Positions 8,479 through 16,800 of a stretch of 16,990 nucleotides of DNA are shown piece after piece (position 1 is the first letter of the stretch; every line of letters starts with the position of its first letter). The notes beneath the pieces were generated by a model that had not been told where the DNA came from, ran no database searches, and saw nothing but the letters and a program-made list of their open reading frames with translations. The DNA is from CAG-103 sp045112425 (GTDB taxonomy: Bacteria > Bacillota > Clostridia > Oscillospirales > Oscillospiraceae). A program made the position numbers and the translations under genes. The stretch covers positions 1-16,990 of the forward strand of contig JBGUHV010000086.1 of the NCBI GenBank assembly GCA_045112425.1, written 5' to 3'.

Positions 8479-8740
8479 GGGTAAGAATAAGAAAAAGAAC
8501 CGCAATCGGCCCAGACCGAACCCCGCTCCGAAGACGAGTGCAGTGCAGGAACCCATTTTAGAGGCGCCTGCCGTGCCCGAGCCTGTCTCCGAAGAACCCG
8601 AGGTGCAGGCGCATGTCCAGCCGGATCTGATCCCGGAGGACGCGCCTGTCAGCGAGGAGACGCCGCAGGAGACGGTCGTTTTGCCCGAGCCTGTTCTTCA
8701 CGAAACAAACGAAACCAATCAAAACAGGGAGGAACCAACT
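8477..8740 (+). other. In-frame N-terminal extension of ftsZ (88 codons), possibly translated
   Basis: This stretch is open in the ftsZ frame from an ATG at 8477 to the ATG at 8741. It would encode a basic start (GKNKKKNRNRPRPNP) followed by an acidic, proline- and glutamate-rich, probably disordered segment. Codons in its middle have the G/C third-position bias of real genes here, so it is or was probably translated. A weak GAAGGG lies 13 bases upstream, an unusually long spacing. A two-codon ORF (ATG ATA TAA at 8467-8475) ends just before the ATG. I do not recognise the sequence as any known domain; it could alternatively be a remnant of a separate small gene. Confidence 0.5.
8727..8734 (+). 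promoter_or_regulatory. Strong Shine-Dalgarno site for the internal ftsZ start
   Basis: AGGGAGGA lies 6 bases before the ATG at 8741. It is much stronger and better spaced than the site for the ATG at 8477. It supports translation of a 395-residue FtsZ of normal length. Confidence 0.8.
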
Positions 8741-9928
<1,188 letters not shown>

Positions 9929-9949
9929 GTTTTTCGCATCAGAGAGAAC

Positions 9950-9986
9950 CACCGCCTTCGTGAATAGGAACGAGGGCGGTGTTTTT
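9950..9986 (+). terminator. Intrinsic terminator ending the dcw cluster
   Basis: CACCGCCTTCGT (9950-9961) pairs with ACGAGGGCGGTG (9970-9981) as a 12-bp stem with one G-U wobble and an 8-base loop. TTTTT follows at 9982-9986. It lies 21 bases after the ftsZ stop. Confidence 0.9.
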
Positions 9987-10017
9987 CTGATACTGGGAAA
10001 GGGGATGATCCGAACAA

Positions 10018-10860
10018 GTGAAAAACTGGAGAAACTGGCGGGTCGTCCGTTTTTTTGCCGCATTCGGACGCATCTATCTCGGCAAGCGTCTGCCGCGCGC
10101 CGCCGCCGCCATGACCTATTTCATGGTGCTCACGCTCTTTCCCGGCATCATCTGCCTGTATGATCTGCTTGCGCTCTCCGTTGCGAGACCCGAGGCCGTC
10201 TTTCAGGTGCTCGAAACGCTCGTCGTGCCGGAGCAGACGCGCTCGATCATCGAGGACTTTCTCCGCTATGCCGCCCGCAGCGCGAACGGCACGGTCTTCG
10301 TCGTCGCTTTCGTCGCCATGGTCATGGCGGCCAGCGCCGTCTACCGCACGTTCTGCGGCTGTGCCGAGGAGATCAGCGGCCAGCGCCGCTTCGGCATCGT
10401 CGGCGGCACGATCGCGAGCTTTGTCTTTTCTGTGGCCTTCATGGCCGCCGTCTTCGGCAGCATCATGGCCATCATCACGAGCCGACAGCTCATCCACAAG
10501 CTCGATGAGACGGTCACCTGGATCAACATCGGCGACTGGTGGGTCTGGTCGCGATTCGTCGTGCTTTTTCTCATCATCCTCGCCCTGATTCTCGTTTTGT
10601 ATGTGCTCACCACCTCGCACGAGGGCAGCCGCCGTCAGTTCCCCGGCGCGCTCGTCGCCGCCGTCGGCATGGCGGCCATCTCGATCCTGTTCTCGTGGCT
10701 CTTCGGCCGCTCGGCGAAGTATCCGCTGGTCTACGGCTCTCTCGCGTCCATGATCCTGCTCATGGTCTGGCTGAACCTTCTGAGCTACATGATTGTCATC
10801 GGCAGCGCCGTCAATCAGGCGCTGTATGAGACGAGACCGCAGACGCCCGAAATTACATAA
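10018..10860 (+). CDS. YihY/BrkB-family integral membrane protein
   Basis: The 280-residue protein has about six predicted membrane helices (near 30-52, 92-110, 127-152, 178-198, 208-230 and 240-268). It matches the YihY/BrkB family (formerly mis-assigned as ribonuclease BN) by RAAAAMTYFMVLTLFPG at 27-43 and by the C-terminal YGSLASMILLMVWLN at 239-253. The biochemical role of the family is not established. It starts with GTG at 10018, because an in-frame stop at 10006 excludes anything earlier. AAAGGGG lies 13 bases upstream, a long spacing. I see no clear promoter between the ftsZ terminator and this gene, so it may rely on read-through. A strong hairpin terminator follows it. Confidence 0.85.
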   Translation: MKNWRNWRVVRFFAAFGRIYLGKRLPRAAAAMTYFMVLTLFPGIICLYDLLALSVARPEAVFQVLETLVVPEQTRSIIEDFLRYAARSANGTVFVVAFVAMVMAASAVYRTFCGCAEEISGQRRFGIVGGTIASFVFSVAFMAAVFGSIMAIITSRQLIHKLDETVTWINIGDWWVWSRFVVLFLIILALILVLYVLTTSHEGSRRQFPGALVAAVGMAAISILFSWLFGRSAKYPLVYGSLASMILLMVWLNLLSYMIVIGSAVNQALYETRPQTPEIT

Positions 10861-10885
10861 GCACCTGCCACCGGGTAGGGAATGC

Positions 10886-10945
10886 AACGGCATTCGTATG
10901 CACATCGTTAGGTCTTTGAAGATGTGCATCACGAATGCCGTTTTT
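10886..10945 (+). terminator. Long terminator-like hairpin between the YihY-like gene and pnuC
   Basis: AACGGCATTCGT (10886-10897) pairs perfectly with ACGAATGCCGTT (10931-10942). Stacked on it, ATGCACATC (10898-10906) pairs with GATGTGCAT (10921-10929), leaving one bulged C and a 14-base loop. The T run is 10941-10945. GAATGC at 10880-10885 can instead pair with GCATTC at 10890-10895 of the left arm, giving a competing small hairpin. The Shine-Dalgarno site of the next gene follows directly. Confidence 0.85.
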
Positions 10946-10958
10946 GTTTGGAGGCATT

Positions 10959-11645
10959 ATGAACCGTTTACGTCACTATTTCACGCCCTTTGAGCGTGCG
11001 CTCTGGCTCTGCTCCGCGGGGCTGATTGTGCTCTCCGCCGTGCTCTTTCGCGGCGGCGGTACGCTTTCCGTTATCACGTCTCTCATCGGCGTCACGTCGC
11101 TGATCTTCGCCGCCAAGGGAAATCCCGTCTCGCAGGCGCTCATGATTGTCTTCAGCCTGCTCTACGGCTGGATCTCCTGGACGTTTTCCTATTACGGCGA
11201 GATGATCACCTATCTCGGCATGACCATGCCCATGGCGGCGTGGAGCCTCATCGCGTGGCTGCGCCATCCGTTTGCAGGACGGCGCGCGCAGGTCGCGGTG
11301 AGCCGTCTCCGGGCGGGGGAGATCGTCTTTCTCGCCGGGCTTACGGCGGCGGTCACGTTCGGGTTTTATTTCATCCTTCGCGCCTTTCACACGGCAAATC
11401 TCCTGCCGAGCACGCTCTCCGTCGCCACGAGCTTTGCCGCGGCCTATCTCACGGCGCGCCGCAGCGCGTGGTTCGCGCTGGCCTATGCGATGAACGATCT
11501 GGTGCTCATCGTCCTCTGGCTTCTCGCCTCACTTACGGATCCGAGCTACTTTACCGTCCTCGTCTGCTTCGCCGTCTTTTTCGTCAACGATCTCTACGGC
11601 TTTCTCAGCTGGCTGAAAATGCGAAACCGCCAGAAAACCGCCTGA
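10959..11645 (+). CDS. pnuC: PnuC-like nicotinamide riboside/vitamin transporter
   Basis: The 228-residue polytopic membrane protein resembles the PnuC family, which takes up nicotinamide riboside or related vitamins by facilitated diffusion coupled to intracellular phosphorylation. Supporting segments are AAKGNPVSQALMIVFSLLYG at 51-70, YGEMI at 79-83, the WFALAYAMNDLVLIVLW helix at 171-187 with N179-D180, and the C-terminal VNDLYGFLSWLK at 209-220. The ATG at 10959 is chosen because GGAGG lies just upstream (10950-10954, spacing 4). An in-frame ATG at 10935 lies within the terminator stem and is unlikely. Substrate is not determined by sequence, since related Pnu proteins carry riboflavin or thiamine. 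No partner kinase gene such as nadR is nearby. Confidence 0.75.
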   Translation: MNRLRHYFTPFERALWLCSAGLIVLSAVLFRGGGTLSVITSLIGVTSLIFAAKGNPVSQALMIVFSLLYGWISWTFSYYGEMITYLGMTMPMAAWSLIAWLRHPFAGRRAQVAVSRLRAGEIVFLAGLTAAVTFGFYFILRAFHTANLLPSTLSVATSFAAAYLTARRSAWFALAYAMNDLVLIVLWLLASLTDPSYFTVLVCFAVFFVNDLYGFLSWLKMRNRQKTA

Positions 11646-11681
11646 TGTTACTCTGCGTTGCTTTCCTTCCGCGCCGCAATT

Positions 11682-11690
11682 TGCTACAAT
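11682..11690 (+). promoter_or_regulatory. Extended -10 promoter of the XRE-type regulator gene
   Basis: TGCTACAAT fits the TGnTATAAT extended -10 form, with TACAAT at 11685-11690. The -35 region at the right distance is weak. Transcription would begin near 11697, just before the Shine-Dalgarno site. Confidence 0.6.
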
Positions 11691-11715
11691 AAGCTCAGAA
11701 AAGGAGGTGCTCACA

Positions 11716-12402
11716 ATGCTGGGTGACAATCTCAAACGCATCCGAAAAGAGCGCGGCTTTACGCAGGAGGAGCTGGCGGTGCGCCTGCATGTGGTGCGGC
11801 AGACGGTTTCCAAGTGGGAGAAAAACCTGTCCGTGCCGGATGCGGCGCTGCTGCAGCGGCTCAGCGAGGAGCTGGACGTTCCGGTTTCCGAGCTGCTCGG
11901 CGGCGGGAGTGAGCGGGAGCGCACGGAGGAGCGTCAGGCCATTGCCGAACAGCTCTCGCGCATCAACGAGCAGCTTGCGGTCAGAAACCGCCGCGCCCGC
12001 CGTGTGTGGACGGTGCTCGCCGTTTTGCTCGCGGTGCTGATCCTTCTGCCGGTGCTCGGCAGTGTGCTCTTTGCAGCCGCGCCGGGGCACGGCATGGCGG
12101 CGAGCATCACGCTCTCGGAGGATTCTCCGTATACCGATGAGGATGTGGAGGCCGCGTTCGACGCCGTGCAGAAGTATTTCAAAAAGCAGTGCCGCGACTG
12201 CACGCTCGAAACGCTCGTATATGACGAGGGCGAGGCGCCGCCGCAGGAGGATGTGCTCGCCGTGGAAGCCCGCTTTCGCACCGGCAGCCATCCCAGGCCG
12301 GAGGAGCTCAAGCCAAACCAAACCCAGCGCTGCACGCTCACCGTAAGCAGAACCGAAAACGGGAAGTGGACGGTCACAGACTGGTCTCTGCCGTCCGACT
12401 GA
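11716..12402 (+). CDS. XRE-family HTH protein with membrane anchor and DUF4829-like extracytoplasmic domain
   Basis: The 228-residue protein joins three parts. An XRE/Cro-type helix-turn-helix occupies about residues 4-60, with recognition region VVRQTVSKWEK at 26-36. A charged, probably helical linker runs 66-95 and a single membrane helix about 98-121. The remaining 107 residues should lie outside the membrane, and their pattern (YTDEDVEAAFDAVQKYF, then CTLETLVYDE, ending GKWTVTDW) resembles DUF4829 domains of Bacillota. The outer part has a CxxC pair (C159, C162). A one-component sensor that binds DNA at the membrane is the natural reading, but its signal and targets are unknown. The ATG at 11716 follows a perfect AGGAGGTG by 6 bases; a GTG at 11707 overlaps that site and is rejected. 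Confidence 0.85.
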   Translation: MLGDNLKRIRKERGFTQEELAVRLHVVRQTVSKWEKNLSVPDAALLQRLSEELDVPVSELLGGGSERERTEERQAIAEQLSRINEQLAVRNRRARRVWTVLAVLLAVLILLPVLGSVLFAAAPGHGMAASITLSEDSPYTDEDVEAAFDAVQKYFKKQCRDCTLETLVYDEGEAPPQEDVLAVEARFRTGSHPRPEELKPNQTQRCTLTVSRTENGKWTVTDWSLPSD

Positions 12403-12429
12403 TCGTATCATCGCGCAATGAAATCAATG

Positions 12430-12477
12430 TGAGGCGAATTCGCACCAGACTGCGAATCCGCCTCATTGCTGTTATTT
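12430..12477. terminator. Hairpin between convergent genes, probable terminator
   Basis: TGAGGCG-a-ATTCGCA (12430-12444) pairs with TGCGAAT-c-CGCCTCA (12451-12465): a 14-bp stem with one mismatch and a 6-base loop. On the plus strand it is followed by TTGCTGTTATTTTT, a delayed T tract; on the minus strand the tail is only moderately T-rich. It lies between the converging ends of the HTH gene and the YibE/F gene, so it may serve both. Confidence 0.7.
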
Positions 12478-13617
12478 TTCTTTTCCGTAGGCCCATGCTG
12501 CAATCGCCGCCGTGATCGGCACGGAGAGCACCACGCCCACGCTGCTCGAAATGCCGCCCACAAGCTCCCATGAGAGATAGGCCGAGCTCATCAGCATGTG
12601 CCGGCTCAGGCCGAGCGAATAGAGATAGAGCGTCAGCACCAGCCCGCTGCCGAGGAAGGCGAGGATGAGCGTGTTCGTCATCGTGCCCACCATGTCTCGC
12701 CCGATGTTCATCCCCGAGCGGAAGAGCGCCTTTGTGTCCATTGTTTTGTCCGCCGCGTGCACCTCCGCGAGCGCCGAGGAGAGGCTCATCGCCACGTCCA
12801 TCACCGCACCGAGCGAGGAGAGAATCACACCCGCCGCCAGCAGTCCGCGCAGGCCGATGGGCGTGCCCGTCTGCCGCAGCTGCAGCAGCGGCTCCACGTC
12901 CGCCGAGCGCAGTCCGTCGATGCGAAGCAGCCTCTGCGAAAGGAGCGCGAACACCAGCGCGAGCGCCATGCCCGCCACCGTGCCGAGCCAGGCGCAGACG
13001 GTCTTTTTCTCCACGCCGCCGAGAATCACGAAGCTCACCGCCGCCACATACACGCACAGCGCGAAGACGGCCGGGAGCGTCGGCGCGCCCTTCATCAGCG
13101 CGGGGAACAGCAGCCAGAACACGCCCGCCACCGTGAAGATCAGCCCGACAAGCGACTTTGCGCCGGTCTTTCCGCCGACCAGCACCGTGATGGCCAGAAA
13201 CAGCCCCAGCACGATCCAGACGGGCACGGTCCGGTTGAATTCATACACCGTCGCGCTCACGTCGCCGCTTTCGTAGGTGGAGATGATGAGCGTGCACCCG
13301 TCGCCGACCTGCAGCGGCACGCCGTAGAGGGGAGAGACGTAGTTATAAACCTGCATCGTCTCGCCCGCGTACTGTCCGGTCTTCACCTCGGCCAGCAGCA
13401 GCTGCTCGCCGCGATATCCGCCGTCCGACGTCTCGTCCGCCTCGGTGCCGTCCGAGAGAATCTGCGTCACGACGGCGTTTTCATATTCCGCGTAGTCGCC
13501 GGAGACGTCCGCCGCCTCCGTTTTCAGCGCGACCATGATGCGCACGGCGGCAAACAAAATCGCCGCCAGCAGCAGCACGATGATCGACACACGGTTGTTT
13601 TTCATCCAGTCCTTCAA
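12472..13617 (-). CDS. YibE/F-family membrane protein
   Basis: The 381-residue protein has an N-terminal membrane helix (about 10-29), an extracytoplasmic beta-rich domain (about 44-128), then several further helices from 131 to the C-terminus. GAVMDVAMSLSSALAEV at 270-286 and GRDMVGTMTNTLILAFLG at 306-323 are typical of the YibE/F family, whose function is not established. Clostridial genomes often carry YibE and YibF as a pair; here one gene has both the soluble domain and the full membrane part. The TTG at 13617 is chosen as start: AGGAGG lies 9 bases upstream and a strong promoter would begin RNA near 13636, which excludes the longer frame from 13776. An ATG at 13605 is a possible alternative. 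Confidence 0.85.
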   Translation of the reverse strand: MKDWMKNNRVSIIVLLLAAILFAAVRIMVALKTEAADVSGDYAEYENAVVTQILSDGTEADETSDGGYRGEQLLLAEVKTGQYAGETMQVYNYVSPLYGVPLQVGDGCTLIISTYESGDVSATVYEFNRTVPVWIVLGLFLAITVLVGGKTGAKSLVGLIFTVAGVFWLLFPALMKGAPTLPAVFALCVYVAAVSFVILGGVEKKTVCAWLGTVAGMALALVFALLSQRLLRIDGLRSADVEPLLQLRQTGTPIGLRGLLAAGVILSSLGAVMDVAMSLSSALAEVHAADKTMDTKALFRSGMNIGRDMVGTMTNTLILAFLGSGLVLTLYLYSLGLSRHMLMSSAYLSWELVGGISSSVGVVLSVPITAAIAAWAYGKEK

Positions 13618-13626
13618 GGAAGCATC

Positions 13627-13632
13627 CCTCCT
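13627..13632 (-). promoter_or_regulatory. Shine-Dalgarno site deciding a TTG start for the YibE/F gene
   Basis: On the minus strand AGGAGG (13632 to 13627) lies 9 bases before TTG at 13617 and 21 bases before ATG at 13605. The TTG start fits better. Confidence 0.65.
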
Positions 13633-13642
13633 TTGCTCTTTT

Positions 13643-13671
13643 AAAATAACAACCCGCCGCCGGCATGTCAA
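13643..13671 (-). promoter_or_regulatory. Sigma-A promoter of the YibE/F gene
   Basis: On the minus strand a perfect TTGACA (13671 to 13666) is followed after 17 bases by TATTTT (13648 to 13643), with a TG one base before the -10. Predicted RNA start is near 13636, about 19 bases before the TTG start. Confidence 0.75.
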
Positions 13672-13734
13672 GATGTGGCATGAACGCCATGTTCCGAATT
13701 CCACATTTTGTGGTTTCGCTGTGGACAAATTGCA

Positions 13735-13771
13735 CGAAATTTCGGCCGAAAACTGATGCTTTTTCCGAAAA
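13735..13771. promoter_or_regulatory. Overlapping palindromes, candidate operator in the divergent promoter region
   Basis: CGAAATTTCG (13735-13744) and TTTCGGCCGAAA (13740-13751) are both perfect palindromes and overlap. CCGAAAA occurs at 13746-13752 and again 19 bases on at 13765-13771; CCGAA also occurs at 13694-13698. The elements lie between the two divergent promoters. The binding protein is unknown. Confidence 0.4.
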
Positions 13772-13784
13772 TCCATCGGCTTTC

Positions 13785-13814
13785 TTGAGCCGCAGAGGGG
13801 GAATGTGGTATGAT
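13785..13814 (+). promoter_or_regulatory. Promoter of the secreted repeat-protein gene
   Basis: TTGAGC (13785-13790) is followed after 18 bases by TATGAT (13809-13814) with a TGn extension at 13806-13808. Predicted RNA start is near 13821. The leader of about 50 bases is AT-rich and contains AGGAGG at 13855-13860. Confidence 0.7.
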
Positions 13815-13870
13815 AAGCTCGTCAATTTAGGCAATACAAAAGAAATAAATTGATAGGAGGAATTACCTGC

Positions 13871-16800
13871 ATGAGAACGCAAAAACGAACGCGGCTCCTG
13901 AGCGCGCTGATGGCGCTGCTCATGGTGTTCTCGCTGCTCCCGGCCAGCGCGCTGGCGGCGGACGCAGCAAGCACCTGGGAGCCGGTGGCGCTCGCGGATA
14001 TCACGCCGAGTGATACCGTGGCGATCACCATGACGAAGGGCGACACCACGTGGGTGCTGCCGACGGCAAAGGCCACTGGCGCACCTGCGGCAATTACAGC
14101 TGCCGTGGCGGACGGAAAACTCTCGGTTTCCGGCAGCGAGGCTGAATACGGCTGGACCGTCACCGCTTCTGACGGAACGTATCAGATTTCCGGCACAGGT
14201 GGACAGCTTTATATCACTGCAGCCAATAACGGCGTGCGTGTCGGTACGCCCGAAGCAGCAGCCGGTGGTGTGTTTTCTCTGATTGACGGCTATCTCTCAG
14301 CTGTTGATTCCAAAGGAGCAACACGCTATGTTGGCGTATTCGCCGACAATCCGGATTGGCGGTGCTATACGAACACCACCGGCAATATCGCGGGTCAGAC
14401 GGTGAACTTCTGGAAGTTCGTTGGCGAGGCCGAGCCGGAGCCCACCGAGGAGCCCGCCGAGCAGCCGACCCTGCTCACGAAGCTGGACGGCGCGCCCGCG
14501 GACGGCGATGTGGTCTATCTGATGCACCCGGGCAGCAGCTCGGTGCTCACGGCTGCGGCCAGCGGCAAGAAGCTCGCGGGCGTCACGGCGGAGAAGCAGG
14601 ACGATCAGCTCATCCTCAGCGAGACCATGGCGCCGCTCACCGTCGCGGTGAAGGACGGCGTTTACACCTTCTCCAACGGCGACAAGGTGCTCACCTCTGC
14701 CGAGACCGGCAACGGTCTGTCCTTCGCGGAGCCTGCCGAGAACGATCTCGCCAAATGGACGCTCGAGCAGCAAACAGACGGCACCTGGTATCTCATGAAC
14801 GTGGGCGCTAATTATAACGGCAACCACAATCAGGCGCTCGAATATTACAGCGGCTTCACCACCTACGGGGTAAAGGAGAACAACGCAGCCTATAAGTTCG
14901 AGTTCTACGCTGAAGTCGCCGTCGATCCCGTCTCCGGTCTCAAGACCGGCGATACGGTCGCCATTTTCAATGACGCCAACGAAAAGGCGCTCACGGCCAC
15001 GGCCTCCGGCGCGAAGCTCGCCGCGGCGGACGCCAAGCTGGATGAGGCTGGCAAGCTCACCGGCGAGGACATCGCGCTCCTCACCGTCACGGTGAACGAG
15101 GACGGCACCGTCTCCTTCTCCAACGACGGCAAGGTACTCACCTCTGCCGCGACCGGAAACGGGCTTTCCTTTGCTGACGAAGCGAACGAATACAGTCTCT
15201 GGGTCATTGAGGACGCGGGTGACGGGCTGTTTTTCCTGAAGAACGCCAACGCCCAGTATAACGGCAATGCCCAGTATCTGGAATATTACAACACCTTCAC
15301 CGTCTACGGCAAGAGCGCGAGCGCGAAGCCCGCGGCCTATGCCATGAGCTTCCGCCAGCTTGCGGAGAGCACCGAGCCGACGCCGGAGCCGACGACCGAG
15401 CCGACCGGTGAAGGCCTCGTCACGGATCTGGCGCAGCTCAAGGACGGCGACACGATCGTCATCGTGAACCCGGCCAACAACAAGGCGCTCAGCCAGACCA
15501 TGACCGGCAACTACTCCGCCGGTGTGGATGTGAAGATGGAAGACGGCAAGCTCACCGGCTACGGCCAGACCGAGATCTTCACCGTCACGAAGAACGACGA
15601 CGGCTCCTACAGCTTCGCCTCCGCAGACGGCAAGAAGTTCGGCATGCAGGATCAGTATGCCAGCACCTCCATGGGCGCAGTGAATGACAAATGGACGATT
15701 ACTGCGGCCGCCACTGCCGATTGCTTCTATTTCCAGAACGTTGCGCGCGGCAACTATCTGGAGTGGTATGCTTCCAAGAACAATTGGAGCTCCTACACCA
15801 CGAACAACGACGAGGCGCTTTTCGCCCAGCAGATCTATAAGGCCTCCGCGCCCGTCACGCCCGAGCCCTCCGGCGACTCCACTGCCATCGCCACGCTGGA
15901 TGAGCTGACCGACGGCGCGACGGTGCTGATCTACAACGTCGGCCACAAGACCGCCGCCTCCTCCAGCCCGAACGGCGACTGGTATCTCAAGGCGGTGCCG
16001 ACCGAGATCGTGGACGGCAAGCCCAAGAGCTTCACGGCCGATCTCGTCTGGACCGTGCACGTCAAGGACGGCGTTTACACCTTCTCCAACGGCGAGAATA
16101 TCATGACCTGCTGGCTGAGTGAGAGTAACGGCAAGCAGTACGCCGAGGTCTCCGTGGACGGCACGAAGTATCCCGACACGGGCTGGAACGTCACGGTCGC
16201 GGACGCCGCGAACCGCACGTTCTTTATCAAGAACGCCACCGTCAAGGGTGACTACGGTCCGGCCTATCTCGAGGGTTACACGAGAAACGGCTCCGAGGTC
16301 TTCTCCGGCTACTTCACCACTAAGATCGATAACGACAATTTCCGCATGCAGTTCTATCCCGTCGATCCTGCCGAGGCGCAGGAAGAGCCCGGCATCGAGC
16401 ATGACGGCGTCCTGCAGGCGGGCGACAAGGTCGTCATCTACAGCGCCGCTTCCGGCGGGTCCTTCGGTCTGGACTCCACCGGCCTGAACGCCTCGCTCGA
16501 CAGCATCCCCACCGAGATCCGCGACGGCAAGGCATATCCGGCCAACGGCGCCTACGTCTTCACGGTCGGCGTGGAGCAGGGGTATTACACCTTCGCCGCC
16601 GGCGGGAAGTACCTCACGACGAACAATTCCGAGGCCCTCTTCCTGCAGGCGGAAAAGACCGAGGCCGCTAAGTGGTATCTCAAACCCAACGGCTCCGGTT
16701 ATACGATCTTTAACAAGCAGGCAAACTATAACGGCACGCCCGTCTGCATCGAGTTCTATTCCGCCGCCTTCTCCGGCTGGACGTTCAAGAGCGCGGAGCC

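Noticed and set aside
10861..10958. Known NAD+ or other vitamin riboswitch upstream of the PnuC-like gene
   Set aside because: I could not match any consensus I know. Only the terminator-like stem and a small competing hairpin are visible, so no riboswitch class is claimed.
10935..10958. ATG at 10935 as the start of the PnuC-like gene
   Set aside because: It lies within the 3' arm of the terminator stem and has no Shine-Dalgarno site. GGAGG at 10950-10954 serves the ATG at 10959.
13618..13776. Upstream extension of the YibE/F gene to an ATG at 13776
   Set aside because: A strong promoter with perfect TTGACA lies inside this stretch, and the Shine-Dalgarno site points to TTG at 13617. The extra residues lack membrane-protein or family character.
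14297..16402. A 701-codon open frame on the minus strand opposite the secreted repeat gene
   Set aside because: It mirrors the G/C third-position bias of the plus-strand gene, has no Shine-Dalgarno site or recognisable domain, and the plus strand has a signal peptide, promoter and conserved repeats.
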